NCBI RefSeq assembly: GCF_026344035.1
Contig: NZ_JAPKND010000008.1
Location: forward strand, 1 to 64,000
Length of the DNA stretch: 64,000 nt
Reading direction: 5' to 3'
Source of the DNA: Alcaligenes endophyticus
GTDB lineage: Bacteria > Pseudomonadota > Gammaproteobacteria > Burkholderiales > Burkholderiaceae_B
How positions within the stretch are numbered: position 1 is the stretch's first letter; every line of letters begins with the position of its first letter. Shown here in pieces: positions 35,491 to 45,232 of the stretch. The notes beneath the pieces were generated by a model that saw nothing but the letters and a program-made list of their open reading frames with translations, had not been told where the DNA came from and ran no database searches. Both the position numbers and the translations under genes were made by a program.

Positions 35491-36173
35491 TGGATTGGGC
35501 ACTTTTTGAAACCACCATCACTGGCCTGCTTAAAGGTTTATATACCACTTTGCAGATTGGCCTGCTAGGTAATGTGCTCGCGCTCTCTTTGGCCCTACCC
35601 TTAGCCTTAATGCGCGTTTCGGGGCATCGTCTGCTTAAGGGTTTCTCCTTTTGCTACAGTACGGCCTTTCGAGGCACCCCATTACTTGTACAACTGTTTT
35701 TACTGTATTACGGAGTGGGCACGTTACCCTTTGTGCGCGACTCTGCTTTTTTATGGTGGTTACTAAGCGATGGGGTTAACTGTGCCATACTCGCCATAGG
35801 ACTAAACAGCGGTGCTTACATGAGCGAAGCATTTCGGGGGGGGTTCCAATCTGTACCCAAAGGGCAATTAGAAGCCGCCCGAGCCATAGGAATGAGCCCT
35901 CGGCTTGTTTTTCAACGTGTGCTGTTTCCCCTAGCCTTACGTCAAGCGCTACCCGCCTATAGCAATGAAATTGTCTTGGCGATTAAAGGCACTAGTCTGG
36001 CGTCCACGATTGCCGTCATGGAACTTACCGGTCACGCCAAGCGCTTGATGAATCAAAACTATGCGATTATCGAGACCTTTGTACTTGCAGGCCTGTTATA
36101 CCTACTCATCAACTTCACACTGTTAGGCTTAGTTCACATGCTTGAGCGCCGCCTTAACATTCGCTCGAACTAG
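35487..36173 (+). CDS. Polar amino-acid ABC transporter permease 2
   Basis: HisM-type permease, 228 aa, about five membrane helices. Its EAA motif is GQLEAARAIGMSPRLVFQRV, after SGAYMSEAFRGGFQSVP, and the tail IKGTSLASTIAVMELTGHAKRL is typical. Its start overlaps the first permease. The asparaginase gene follows after 18 bp with an AGGAGAG ribosome site in between. Confidence 0.93.
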   Translation: MMDWALFETTITGLLKGLYTTLQIGLLGNVLALSLALPLALMRVSGHRLLKGFSFCYSTAFRGTPLLVQLFLLYYGVGTLPFVRDSAFLWWLLSDGVNCAILAIGLNSGAYMSEAFRGGFQSVPKGQLEAARAIGMSPRLVFQRVLFPLALRQALPAYSNEIVLAIKGTSLASTIAVMELTGHAKRLMNQNYAIIETFVLAGLLYLLINFTLLGLVHMLERRLNIRSN

Positions 36174-36191
36174 CTAGGAGAGCACTACACA

Positions 36192-37190
36192 ATGACGCCC
36201 GCCAACCATTTGCCTCGCATCGTCCTGCTGGGTACTGGTGGCACCATTGCTGCCACGGCCCACACTACGACTCAACTGACGGACTATACCGTGACAGAAG
36301 GGGTGCATAGCCTACTTGAGGCAGTGCCCGGTTTGAGAAAATTAGCCCATATTCAAAGCCAACAAGTATTCAATATTGATAGCCGCGCTATGAGCAGCGC
36401 CATGCTGCTTAAGCTGGCTCAGCATATCAACGAAGTCCTAACGCGCGACGATGTAGACGCTGTCGTGATTACTCACGGCACAGACACTCTAGAAGAAACA
36501 GCCTGCTTTCTTCATTGGACCATCAAAAGCTCCAAACCCGTCATTTTGACGGCAGCTATGCGCCCTGCGTCTGCCTATAGCGCAGATGGCTCGATGAACC
36601 TTTACCATGCCATGCTGACTGCCTGCCACCCACAATCGGTGGGGCAAGGTGTATTGGTGGTATTGAACGATCAAATCCATAGCGCGCGCTTTCTAACTAA
36701 ACAACATACTAGCCGCGTGGATGCCTTTGCGTCGCCCGATGCTGGCCCGTTAGGGCAGATTGCGAATGGTCAACTACGCTTTTTAGTGCATAGTGTTCTT
36801 CCTCACACCACTCAAAGTGAGTTTGATGTCCGCCTGCAGCACGAACTCCCCCGGGTACTGATCTTGTTTGATCATCCCGATGCCTGCCCAGAAGCCATGC
36901 GCAATGCTGCCCAAAACGGGGTAAGCGGTTTCATCATTGCCGCAACAGGAAATGGCAGTATCACGCCGGGCTCACAACAAGGCATAGAGATCGTGTCACG
37001 TATGGGAGTACGTTGTGTCAGGGCCAGCCGAATTGGTGTGGGCTCCGTGTCAACCAGCAGTCATGATGAGGCTCTAGGCTTAATTGCGGCTCAATGGCTA
37101 CCTGCTATCAAAGCCCGCATCCTGCTCCAGCTCGCCTTGACCCACACCAATGAACCCCAAGCGCTACGCCAGATATTCAATCGCTATTAA
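36192..37190 (+). CDS. L-asparaginase (type II fold, no signal peptide)
   Basis: Asparaginase family enzyme, 332 aa, hydrolyses asparagine, and perhaps glutamine, to the acid plus ammonia. The nucleophile is Thr18 in LLGTGGTIAAT. The second catalytic set is THGTDTLEET with Thr97 and Asp98, and Lys115 lies just before PVILTAAMRP. No signal peptide is present, so it acts in the cytoplasm on amino acid brought in by the importer encoded upstream. With gdhA it makes a short path from amide or amino-acid uptake to ammonia and 2-oxoglutarate. Its stop overlaps the convergent pseudouridine synthase stop. Confidence 0.93.
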   Translation: MTPANHLPRIVLLGTGGTIAATAHTTTQLTDYTVTEGVHSLLEAVPGLRKLAHIQSQQVFNIDSRAMSSAMLLKLAQHINEVLTRDDVDAVVITHGTDTLEETACFLHWTIKSSKPVILTAAMRPASAYSADGSMNLYHAMLTACHPQSVGQGVLVVLNDQIHSARFLTKQHTSRVDAFASPDAGPLGQIANGQLRFLVHSVLPHTTQSEFDVRLQHELPRVLILFDHPDACPEAMRNAAQNGVSGFIIAATGNGSITPGSQQGIEIVSRMGVRCVRASRIGVGSVSTSSHDEALGLIAAQWLPAIKARILLQLALTHTNEPQALRQIFNRY

Positions 37191-38122
37191 GTCAGCGGTA
37201 AACAGGCTAGGCGACGTTGACTGTCAAACTGCCGTCGTTGCCCTGTGATGGGATCAGTAAACGCGATACGACGGGCCAACAATTGCAAAGGGGCACTGAA
37301 GTCATCGGCTGCCACAGGAGCTTGCAGAACAGGATAAAACTTATCATTCACTATGGGGATACCCAAACTGCTTAGGTGTATTCGCAATTGATGCTTGCGT
37401 CCTGTTTCCGGCTCTAGCGCATAGTGTCCCCAACACTGCCCTTGCTCATCTTGCCACTGTTGCCTAAGACGGATATGCGTGCAACTATTAGGCAATCCTG
37501 CCACCTGTTGCATCACGAATTTATTGGGTACAGGCTCTATCCGACTGGTCTGTGTGAAAGGTAATGCTAGGGTCGAGGTAACCGGTGCAATGGCTTCATA
37601 ACACTTATAAATAGCACCCTGCTGAAACAGTTGTTGATACACCCCGCGGTACGGTATGGACCGACTAAACAGCAACACGCCCGCTGTTTCTCTATCGAGT
37701 CGGTGCAGCGGGGCTATTTGTACATCATCAAAAAACTGTCTTACCCGAGTTAACGCCGTCTCATATAAATACTGGCCGCCCGGCGTCGTTGCCAAAAAAT
37801 GCGGCTTATCCACCGCAATCAATGCGTGATCTTCGTGGAGTATCGTCAGCTCGAACGGCACAGCCACTTCTGCGGCCACCTCACGAAAATACCATAGCCA
37901 ACGCTGCGGTTGATACACGCTATGCAGATGCAAGGTTTGCCCGTCCTCGGCCACAATATCCCCACAGCCCAGGCGACGCTCCAGATCTGCCCGAGGTACA
38001 TGGGGAAAACGTTCAAGCAAGAATTCGATTAACAGTGACCAAGGCCCCGGCGGACACCATACTCGACTCGGGGCTACCCCATTGCGCGACGCCAATGGCG
38101 CTACCGGCTTTTTACTTGTCAT
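37187..38122 (-). CDS. RluA-family RNA pseudouridine synthase
   Basis: Pseudouridine synthase of 311 aa. The catalytic motif HRLDRETAG is at 140-148 with Asp143. IAVDKPHFLATTPGG precedes it and GRKHQLRIHLSSLGIPIVND follows, as in the RluA/TruC group. Residues 35-60 resemble a degenerate S4 RNA-binding domain. The target (23S rRNA or tRNA) cannot be told. It overlaps the convergent asparaginase gene by 4 bp, with no terminator between. Confidence 0.9.
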   Translation of the reverse strand: MTSKKPVAPLASRNGVAPSRVWCPPGPWSLLIEFLLERFPHVPRADLERRLGCGDIVAEDGQTLHLHSVYQPQRWLWYFREVAAEVAVPFELTILHEDHALIAVDKPHFLATTPGGQYLYETALTRVRQFFDDVQIAPLHRLDRETAGVLLFSRSIPYRGVYQQLFQQGAIYKCYEAIAPVTSTLALPFTQTSRIEPVPNKFVMQQVAGLPNSCTHIRLRQQWQDEQGQCWGHYALEPETGRKHQLRIHLSSLGIPIVNDKFYPVLQAPVAADDFSAPLQLLARRIAFTDPITGQRRQFDSQRRLACLPLT

Positions 38123-38165
38123 GGCTTACGATAAAACCCAGCTTGGCAATTAAGAGTGCTCGACG

Positions 38166-39164
38166 TCAAAGCAGCCCTACTTCCTTGAAATAACGTTCGG
38201 CACCTGGATGCAACGGTGCCGCCAATCCATTGCGAACCATGTCTACTTTTTGCAACTGATTGAAAGCCATGTGCAAACGCTTAAAGTCATCAAAATTTTC
38301 GAAAACCGCTTTGACCACGTTATACACCGTCTCATCGGGCACATCCGCGGAGGTCATCAAGCTGGCTAACACGCCATATGTATTTATATCTTGCTGATTG
38401 CCTAGATACAGCCCCCCAGGAATCGTGATTTTTGCATAATAGGGGTAACGCGCTACAAGCGCATCGATTTCCGCGCCCTCTAGGGGTACTAATTGTGCTC
38501 CACAACTGACCATAGAATCCTGAATAAGGGCCGAAGGATGTCCGACGCTATAGCTGAAACCATCGATCTGATTATTACATAAAGCCGCGCCCTGCTCTTC
38601 TGCACGTATTTGAGCACGTAAAGAAAAAAACTGCGGCTCTAAGCCTTTGGCTGCCAACAACTTATCCATAGACTCTCGCGTTACCGAGCCTGGATTCCCT
38701 ACGCTAAAACGTTTGCCTTTAAAGTCCGCAAAAGACTGTATATGCGCCTCTTTACGCGCTACTATCGTCAACGGTTCGGGATATAAAGAAAACACCGAGC
38801 GCAACTGAGTAAACGCACCAATATCCTTAAATTGTGCCTGTCCGTGATACGCGTTATAGGCTACGTCGGACTGCACAATGCCAAAGTTAAACTCTTTGGA
38901 CCGGAGCGCAGCCACATTAAAGACGGAGCCCCCAGTGGGCTCTACCGTACATGCCACTCCGTGACGAGCGCTGTCTTTATTGACCAAGCGGCAAATCGCT
39001 CCCCCAGCCGAATAATACACCCCCGAGGCGCTGCCTGTTCCTATGTCTACAGGTGGCGTCTGCGCATCAACACGGCTTGAGTGCACCGCCAAAACGCCCA
39101 GCACGCTTAGGGCCACCCATAAAACAGCCTTACTTTGGCCACGCTTTACCGATAAACGTTGCAT
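38166..39164 (-). CDS. TAXI-family TRAP transporter solute receptor
   Basis: Periplasmic receptor, 332 aa, TAXI subfamily. A signal peptide covers about residues 1-34 (ending VDAQ). The family opening is clear: [25 protein letters not shown], followed by [38 protein letters not shown], given here in part. The ATG at 39164 has AAGGAA six bases upstream; a longer frame has no support. The usual fused TRAP membrane protein is not adjacent, so the receptor is solitary. TAXI systems often take up glutamate-like or other organic acids; the ligand is unknown. Confidence 0.9.
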   Translation of the reverse strand: MQRLSVKRGQSKAVLWVALSVLGVLAVHSSRVDAQTPPVDIGTGSASGVYYSAGGAICRLVNKDSARHGVACTVEPTGGSVFNVAALRSKEFNFGIVQSDVAYNAYHGQAQFKDIGAFTQLRSVFSLYPEPLTIVARKEAHIQSFADFKGKRFSVGNPGSVTRESMDKLLAAKGLEPQFFSLRAQIRAEEQGAALCNNQIDGFSYSVGHPSALIQDSMVSCGAQLVPLEGAEIDALVARYPYYAKITIPGGLYLGNQQDINTYGVLASLMTSADVPDETVYNVVKAVFENFDDFKRLHMAFNQLQKVDMVRNGLAAPLHPGAERYFKEVGLL

Positions 39165-39269
39165 CACGATTCCTTTTGCATTGACCTTCGCACAAAACCG
39201 CTCTTGGCGGCCACTGTGCCCTCTTTTTTGCACCTCATACACCGATGTGTGTCGTTTTCTTATTCTGTA

Positions 39270-39551
39270 TCAACGAATTTCAAAACGATCATAAAAAATA
39301 CCTGTATACAATATCTCTTGCTCAATTTCGGCCACCTGTGCACCTGCTGGCCCCTGCCCTAACCATGACAACATTCGATCGACTTGATCCGGATTGCCCT
39401 GCAACACCACATCCACCGTACCGTCTTGGGCATTGCTTACCCAACCTTGCACCCCATGTAAATGAGCATGACGTTTACAGGCATTCCTAAAGCCTACGCC
39501 TTGCACATGGCCATGCACCTTAAGCTTAAGGGTTTCTTTTTCATTTTTCAT
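39270..39551 (-). CDS. acyP: Acylphosphatase
   Basis: Small enzyme of 93 aa that hydrolyses acyl-phosphate bonds such as in carbamoyl phosphate or acetyl phosphate. The catalytic Arg22 is in HVQGVGFRNA and Asn40 in GWVSNAQDGTV, both in the expected context. It is about the usual size. It stands alone on the reverse strand, about 105 bp upstream of the TAXI receptor gene. Confidence 0.94.
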   Translation of the reverse strand: MKNEKETLKLKVHGHVQGVGFRNACKRHAHLHGVQGWVSNAQDGTVDVVLQGNPDQVDRMLSWLGQGPAGAQVAEIEQEILYTGIFYDRFEIR

Positions 39552-39718
39552 GACTGACCTATTACTGAGTTTATCCTGCCCAAGCTACGTTAGTTTTAGC
39601 CCAAACATAGGTAGTTCAGTTATCCTTTACTTTACGTAATACTATAAAAAACCTACGCTTTCTTTCACACCTAAAATACTTTCATTTCAAGACTATGCAT
39701 TTCGAAAGAAGGCCTTTA

Positions 39719-41656
39719 ATGTGCTGCTTACTGCGAAAAATAGTTCTGTGTTATTCGCTCCTGTGCTTACCCGCAGTTGCCTTTACACAAGAGATTACTT
39801 TTCCCACACCACCAAGCTCCACCAGCCCTGCGCAGACATCATCAGGCCCTAACCAAGAAAACACCTTCTCGCCATTTGTCATACTCATCACCTTATGCGG
39901 CATGTTAATGGGTGGTGTCCTCACGACCACTGGCTTACGAATTCGAATGGCACGCCAGCAACGCAAACTGATCGCTACTGAACAACGATTAAATTTTATC
40001 CTTGATTCAGTCGATGCCTATGTCTATGTAAAAAACAAAGATTACCAGTACGTCTATGCCAATCGTAAGATGTGCGCTGACCTGGGGTTAAGCTTAGAGC
40101 AAGTGCAGGGGAAGTCAGACTATGAACTTTATCACCATCCTGTCACACAGGCTGAGCTGCGCAACAATGATCGCGAGGTGTTACTACATGGCAAGCAACT
40201 GACCACTGAAGAAACGCTACGTGATAGTCAGGGGACAATTTCTCACGTTTTTTTAAGCGTCAAGGCTGCTTTTGTAGATCCACAAACCAAAGAACTAATG
40301 ATTTGCGGCGTTAGCACTGATTTAACCGGCATCAAAGCGATACAGTCAGAAAACCACAAGCTGACTTACTATGATCAACTAACTGACCTGCCGAATCGGC
40401 ACCATGCAAGTAAAGCGCTTGATGCACTGCTAAGCCAAGCCGTGCACACTCAACCTTACGTGCTGTACATTTTAGACCTAGACCGTTTTCAACATATTAA
40501 TGATGCCCGTGGCCATGCTCTAGGCGACATGCTGTTGCTAAAAGTGGCCAATCGACTACGTACATTGCTCAGTAAGCATCACTTACTCGCGCGCCTAGGT
40601 GGTGATGAGTTTTGTATTCTCTACCCACTGAATGCGCAGCATGAGCTCAGCGTACAGGAGCAAGCTAGCCACTTAGGTGAATCTATACGACAGCACCTAG
40701 AGCAGCCCTATCTGATTACCAACTACTCTTATGTGATTAGTGCCAGCATAGGCTGGACTTTACTAAGGCCAGAACTGACTTGCGCCAACGAGGCACTGCG
40801 CGAGGCGGACACCGCCCTTAGCCAGGCAAAGCAAGATGGACGCAATCTTGTACGGGCTTACCAAGATACGATGCACCATGCTCTAGAGGAAAAACTCAGC
40901 TTAAAACACGACTTACTGCATGCCATTGAACAGCACCAATTACGCTTGTTCGTACAGTCTCAGTTTGACGCAAAAGGTAATATCACAGGCGCGGAAGCGC
41001 TACTACGTTGGCAACACCCCGAACGCGGCGATATCGGCCCCTCGAAGTTCATTCCCCTCGCCGAGGACATGGACCTCATCTCGCCCTTGGGAGACTGGTT
41101 GTTAAGCAATATTTGCCAACTTCTCAACGATACCCGCCACTACCCTTTCCCACTCTCGATCAACATCAGCCCGGCACAATTTAATCATGCGGACTTTGCC
41201 ACGCGAGTGCACAACATTCTACTCAAACATACTGATCAAGCGCACCGTCTGATCATGGAGGTGACTGAGGGCACGTTGATGGAAGACATCCCCGCAGCAA
41301 TTCAGCTCATGACGGATTTGACCAAACTAGGGGTACGATTCTCAATTGATGATTTCGGTGTCGGCTATTCTAATTTATCAGCCTTACAGCGTTTACCGCT
41401 TTACGAGCTCAAGCTAGACCGCAGTCTCATACATGGCGCCCCCCACGATAAACACTCATGCGCCATCGTACAAGCCGTGATCGCGATGGCCAAACAATTA
41501 CAGCTACACGTAGTGGTAGAAGGAATAGAAAAACAAGAACAGTTGGACTTTTTACTACCACTGGGCGACATCTACTTACAGGGCTATTTGCTTACCCAAC
41601 CCATGAGTATAGAACACTGGTTAGGCGACATACGCCAGCGCATGCCTCTAGCTTGA
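39719..41656 (+). CDS. Membrane-anchored PAS-GGDEF-EAL cyclic-di-GMP protein
   Basis: Signalling protein of 645 aa. Order: signal-like hydrophobic N-terminus (about 5-24), a Pro/Ser-rich linker, a membrane helix (about 53-75), a PAS domain (90-205), GGDEF (220-385) and EAL (395-640). GGDEF at 294-298 is intact but lacks the RxxD inhibitory site. The phosphodiesterase half keeps EALLRW (426-431), the Glu in MEVTEGTL, DDFGVGYSNL and QGY. Both synthesis and breakdown of c-di-GMP are chemically possible; one half may be regulatory. ATG 39719 is preferred for its AGAAGG; an ATG at 39695 is possible. The PAS ligand is unknown. Confidence 0.92.
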   Translation: MCCLLRKIVLCYSLLCLPAVAFTQEITFPTPPSSTSPAQTSSGPNQENTFSPFVILITLCGMLMGGVLTTTGLRIRMARQQRKLIATEQRLNFILDSVDAYVYVKNKDYQYVYANRKMCADLGLSLEQVQGKSDYELYHHPVTQAELRNNDREVLLHGKQLTTEETLRDSQGTISHVFLSVKAAFVDPQTKELMICGVSTDLTGIKAIQSENHKLTYYDQLTDLPNRHHASKALDALLSQAVHTQPYVLYILDLDRFQHINDARGHALGDMLLLKVANRLRTLLSKHHLLARLGGDEFCILYPLNAQHELSVQEQASHLGESIRQHLEQPYLITNYSYVISASIGWTLLRPELTCANEALREADTALSQAKQDGRNLVRAYQDTMHHALEEKLSLKHDLLHAIEQHQLRLFVQSQFDAKGNITGAEALLRWQHPERGDIGPSKFIPLAEDMDLISPLGDWLLSNICQLLNDTRHYPFPLSINISPAQFNHADFATRVHNILLKHTDQAHRLIMEVTEGTLMEDIPAAIQLMTDLTKLGVRFSIDDFGVGYSNLSALQRLPLYELKLDRSLIHGAPHDKHSCAIVQAVIAMAKQLQLHVVVEGIEKQEQLDFLLPLGDIYLQGYLLTQPMSIEHWLGDIRQRMPLA

Positions 41657-41673
41657 GTGGTTTGCGGGGTAGC

Positions 41674-41709
41674 AAAAAACCCGCTAAACGCTTCACAGCG
41701 AGCGGTTTA
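41674..41709 (-). terminator. Intrinsic terminator of the LysR-type regulator gene
   Basis: A two-part stem (outer CCGCT/AGCGG, inner CGCT/AGCG around a 4-base loop) is followed by a T-run on the reverse strand (A's at 41674-41679). It overlaps the stop codon of the LysR gene and separates it from the convergent GGDEF-EAL gene. Confidence 0.75.
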
Positions 41710-42672
41710 ATCCAGTGCCGTGAATGGGTCAGGCATGCTGGGTAGGCCGTGATCCCCCCCAAGTGCAAAACGAGGAATACACGCCTGTGCATACTGCAGC
41801 ATGGCCTCAATCATCTGTTTGGCATCAGGGCGTACGATGCGGCCCCGTAAAGAGATGACTCCCATCATGTACGGAATATACATATCGATGGGACGTACCA
41901 CCACATTCGCTAGGCGTAATCCTGTCGCCGTGAAGGGGTCTACAAGGGCCACCCCTAAGCCTTGCTCGACTAAGATCATGGCGTCAGCTGCTGAGCTCAC
42001 TTCAATGTGACGCACCTCTTCGAGAGTAGAACAAGCGCGCATTAAGGCACTGGCCTGCCGATGCCGTAAACCCTGCTTATTGTGTATGGAAATGAGAACC
42101 GTATTGTGTATATCTGCCAAAGTGACCTGGGTCTGGTCGGCCAACGAGTGAGTCGAAGGTAGTGCCAACTGCATAGGAGCCTGCCCAGACCAGTGCACAA
42201 CACACGGATCGGTATCAAGCGGTAAGCTGGTCACCCCTAGGTCAATCTTACCCTCGTGAATGAGGCCCACAATATGCTCTGTGCTGACCGTCTCGAAAGA
42301 CAGCTTTTGCTTAAACAACGGGGTTGAGGCCTCGAGTCGCGCCAATGTCTGTGGCACCAAGCCTACGCTTAATGAGCGCGTAGCGCCAATACGTAAAGGA
42401 CGCAGACCACCGCGTCCGATCTCACGCGCGCGCGACTCAAGTATTTCCAAGTTCACCAATAAAGGGCGAACTTCTTGGTAGAAATCACGTCCTTTTTCGG
42501 TCAACGTAACTTGCGGTCGAGTACGCGTAAACAGCTTAAAGCCCAGTTCTTGCTCGAGCTCTTGAACCTGGCGACTGACCACCGGCTGCGAACGGTCCAG
42601 TAACTTTCCTGCTGCAGTAACACTGCCTGCGGACATTACAGCCGCAAAGGCTTCAAGCTGTCGAATTTCCAT
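41707..42672 (-). CDS. LysR-family transcriptional regulator
   Basis: LysR-type regulator, 321 aa. The winged helix spans about residues 1-60 (RQLEAFAAVMSAGSVTAAGKLL, then SQPVVSRQVQELEQELG given separately), and the effector-binding domain follows from about 90. Most LysR genes lie beside their target, but the neighbours here are panB (same strand, upstream) and a convergent c-di-GMP gene, so its target is unclear. The ATG is the first in frame and gives the normal family start. Confidence 0.93.
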   Translation of the reverse strand: MEIRQLEAFAAVMSAGSVTAAGKLLDRSQPVVSRQVQELEQELGFKLFTRTRPQVTLTEKGRDFYQEVRPLLVNLEILESRAREIGRGGLRPLRIGATRSLSVGLVPQTLARLEASTPLFKQKLSFETVSTEHIVGLIHEGKIDLGVTSLPLDTDPCVVHWSGQAPMQLALPSTHSLADQTQVTLADIHNTVLISIHNKQGLRHRQASALMRACSTLEEVRHIEVSSAADAMILVEQGLGVALVDPFTATGLRLANVVVRPIDMYIPYMMGVISLRGRIVRPDAKQMIEAMLQYAQACIPRFALGGDHGLPSMPDPFTALD

Positions 42673-42733
42673 AGCGCCACGTAATAAAAAGTTTCAAACT
42701 GGAAAACATTCTAAACTTTAAAGCAATATTGCA

Positions 42734-43555
42734 CTAGCGCTTAACGCCAAAGCAATGCTCTAGGTCAGGAAACGTTCCACTACGTACCTCTTGCGCATAA
42801 CTTTCTGCTGCCTGCTTAATTACCGCCCCCACATCGGCATACTGCTTAGCAAATTTGGGAATACGGCCAGGTGTTAAACCCAGAATATCTTCAGTTACCA
42901 AAACCTGACCATCGCAAGCCGGTGAAGCCCCAATTCCTATGGTAGGAACAGAAATGCTTTCGGTAATACGTTGCCCTACTGCCTCAGCCACTCCCTCTAG
43001 CACCACACCAAATGCGCCAGCCTGAGCGTGGGCCACTGCATCTTCCAACACTCGCTGTGCCGCTGCATCGGTCATGCCTTGTGCTTTATAACCACCCATG
43101 GTGTTCACATACTGAGGCATCAACCCTACGTGCGCCAAGACAGGAATACCACGCTCTACCAGAAAGCGAGTGGTTTCTGCCATGACTTGGCCACCTTCTA
43201 TTTTGACGGCCTGTGCCCCACTGACGCTGAGCATATAGGCGGCATTCTCAAAGGCCTGCTGCGGTGACTGCTGATAACTGCCAAAAGGCATATCCACGAC
43301 TACACAAGCATGCTGGGTTGCCCGTACTACCGCCCCCGCATGCGCAGCCATTTGCTCTACGGTAATGCTCAGGGTATCAGGCATGGCATAGCCCACCATG
43401 GCCGTTGAGTCACCCACCAAAATAAAATCCATGGCCTCATCGAGCATGCGGGCGATCGGTGCGATATACGCCGTAAGGGCGCAAATTTTTTGCTTGCCCT
43501 TATAGGCCATCAAAGCGGGAACACTAATTCGTGTCTGGGTAACTGGAACGCTCAT
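42734..43555 (-). CDS. panB: 3-methyl-2-oxobutanoate hydroxymethyltransferase
   Basis: PanB, 273 aa, makes ketopantoate from 2-oxoisovalerate and methylene-tetrahydrofolate, the first committed step toward pantothenate and CoA. Metal ligands are Asp49 in LVGDSTAM, Asp89 in VVDMPFGSY and Glu121 in VKIEGG, and the later VVLEGV carries the catalytic Glu. The first block reads TAYIAP where most PanB proteins have TAYDAP; this residue is not a metal ligand. panC and panD are not in the window. Good GGAGGAG-like site upstream of the ATG. Confidence 0.95.
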   Translation of the reverse strand: MSVPVTQTRISVPALMAYKGKQKICALTAYIAPIARMLDEAMDFILVGDSTAMVGYAMPDTLSITVEQMAAHAGAVVRATQHACVVVDMPFGSYQQSPQQAFENAAYMLSVSGAQAVKIEGGQVMAETTRFLVERGIPVLAHVGLMPQYVNTMGGYKAQGMTDAAAQRVLEDAVAHAQAGAFGVVLEGVAEAVGQRITESISVPTIGIGASPACDGQVLVTEDILGLTPGRIPKFAKQYADVGAVIKQAAESYAQEVRSGTFPDLEHCFGVKR

Positions 43556-43782
43556 AACTTTAACTCCTCCTCAGATAACCAGACATGATATGGAAACCTG
43601 AATGACATAAATTTCAAAACAATACATAACAGAAAAGACTACACGCCTATCATCGCAAGCGGGCAACGAAAAACTCCCCTGCCCACTCAGCACAACACAA
43701 GCGCTTCTTGCCTAGCGGATTCTCATCGTTTTACATTGAGCTGGCACTTTTTGCCACAGTTCAATGTTTTCCTGCACAAATA

Positions 43783-45195
43783 TTACAGCAGGACGACACG
43801 CCTAGCCGCCTTAGATAAGAACGCTGCCAAGGCGGGGCACAGTGCAAAAGCAATAAACAACGCCATACTCGATTGCTGCGCCCCAATAAGCCCTCCGGGG
43901 CGACTAAACCCCGCAGCGTTGGCAATCAAGCCCGCTACGCTGGCTCCTAACGCCATGGCATAAAGCTGTAAGGTGGTAATCGCTGCAGAGGCAATGTTCT
44001 CTTGACCTTTGGGCGCGGCCTTGAAAACTCGTGTCAACAAATGAGGCCAGCATATCCCTATGCCCAAGCCAACCCCTAGTAAGGCTGGATACATCAGCCA
44101 GCTTAGCTGCCACTCTAGGCTTAATGCCTGCCAAGGTATCAGTACAGCCAAAGCAAGCAAGGATATGCAAGACAGTACAGGCCCTATGACCAAGAAATAC
44201 GCCCCTACTCGATGTGGCCTACTGGAACTGGCGATCGTTCCTAAGGTCCAGCCAGCAGACATCAACACGGTCAAATATCCCGCTTTTAAAGGCGACATCA
44301 GATGTATCACCTGCAAGAAATAAGGGATGAAAATTTCAGCGGTAACACTGATGCTCATGAGCCCTATGCACGCATACAGACTGCCCAAGGGCTGCCGTAG
44401 GGAGTAGGTTCCCACAGGAAACAAGCGCGTACTAGCGCGCCCGTCAAAGCGAATCAAGTAGGCCAATACAGCCATACCCAAGAAGGCGCCAATAAAGTTG
44501 ATGCCCCACGACTCAAATAAGCTAGCGCCAGACACCAGCAATACCGAACTGGTTAATAAAAAAATTTGTGGCAATGTAGAACCGGAGGATTGACTCAATG
44601 ACTGACGATAAGCATTTAACTGCGTCCACACCAGTACTACCAGCCCCGCTATCAAGGGTAAAATTGCCAAAAAAGCCCAGCGCCAGTGACCACTTTGTGC
44701 AAATACACCCCCAATCGCCGGCCCTGCAAGCGTCGCCACCCCCCACATGCTCGATACTAACGCCATCGCCTTAGGCCACAGCCTTTCCGCAAATACGATA
44801 CGTATCGAAGAGTAGCTCAAACCCAGTAATAAACCACCGCCAAAACCCTGTACGGCACGTGCCAACAGCAGCCACCACATATGCGGTGAGCTCGCACACA
44901 ACACCGTACCTAAAGTAAAGATGGCTAAGGTCAGTAAAAAACCTAACCGTAAGCCCCAGCGCTCTAGAATCCTTGAGGTGAGTGCGGAACCCACAATAGA
45001 GGCCACGACAAACAGCGTGGTATTCCAGGCGTAATACTGCTGCCCGCCTATATCTTGGATTACCGAAGGCATGATGGTGGTGGCGATATACACGTTGACC
45101 GCGTGCACCGCTACCCCACCGGCCAAGGCTAACGAGCGTAAGCCATTGCGCCCAGACAATAACTCCGCCCACGACGCTTCTAGTTTGCCGCTCAT
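43783..45195 (-). CDS. MFS transporter (DHA2-like)
   Basis: Major facilitator membrane protein, 470 aa, with 12-14 hydrophobic segments. Motif A is weak, but the DHA2/EmrB-type block LLLARAVQGFGGGLLLGLSY and MWGVATLAGPAIGGVFAQ are clear, pointing to proton-driven export of drugs or metabolites. The ATG at 45195 is chosen because AAGGAAGAGG stands directly before it and because the longer frame would run through the aconitase terminator (45248-45295). Substrate unknown. It may partly depend on read-through from acnA. Confidence 0.88.
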   Translation of the reverse strand: MSGKLEASWAELLSGRNGLRSLALAGGVAVHAVNVYIATTIMPSVIQDIGGQQYYAWNTTLFVVASIVGSALTSRILERWGLRLGFLLTLAIFTLGTVLCASSPHMWWLLLARAVQGFGGGLLLGLSYSSIRIVFAERLWPKAMALVSSMWGVATLAGPAIGGVFAQSGHWRWAFLAILPLIAGLVVLVWTQLNAYRQSLSQSSGSTLPQIFLLTSSVLLVSGASLFESWGINFIGAFLGMAVLAYLIRFDGRASTRLFPVGTYSLRQPLGSLYACIGLMSISVTAEIFIPYFLQVIHLMSPLKAGYLTVLMSAGWTLGTIASSSRPHRVGAYFLVIGPVLSCISLLALAVLIPWQALSLEWQLSWLMYPALLGVGLGIGICWPHLLTRVFKAAPKGQENIASAAITTLQLYAMALGASVAGLIANAAGFSRPGGLIGAQQSSMALFIAFALCPALAAFLSKAARRVVLL

Positions 45196-45232
45196 TGCCT
45201 CTTCCTTAATAGTTAACAACACAACTTGCTGA

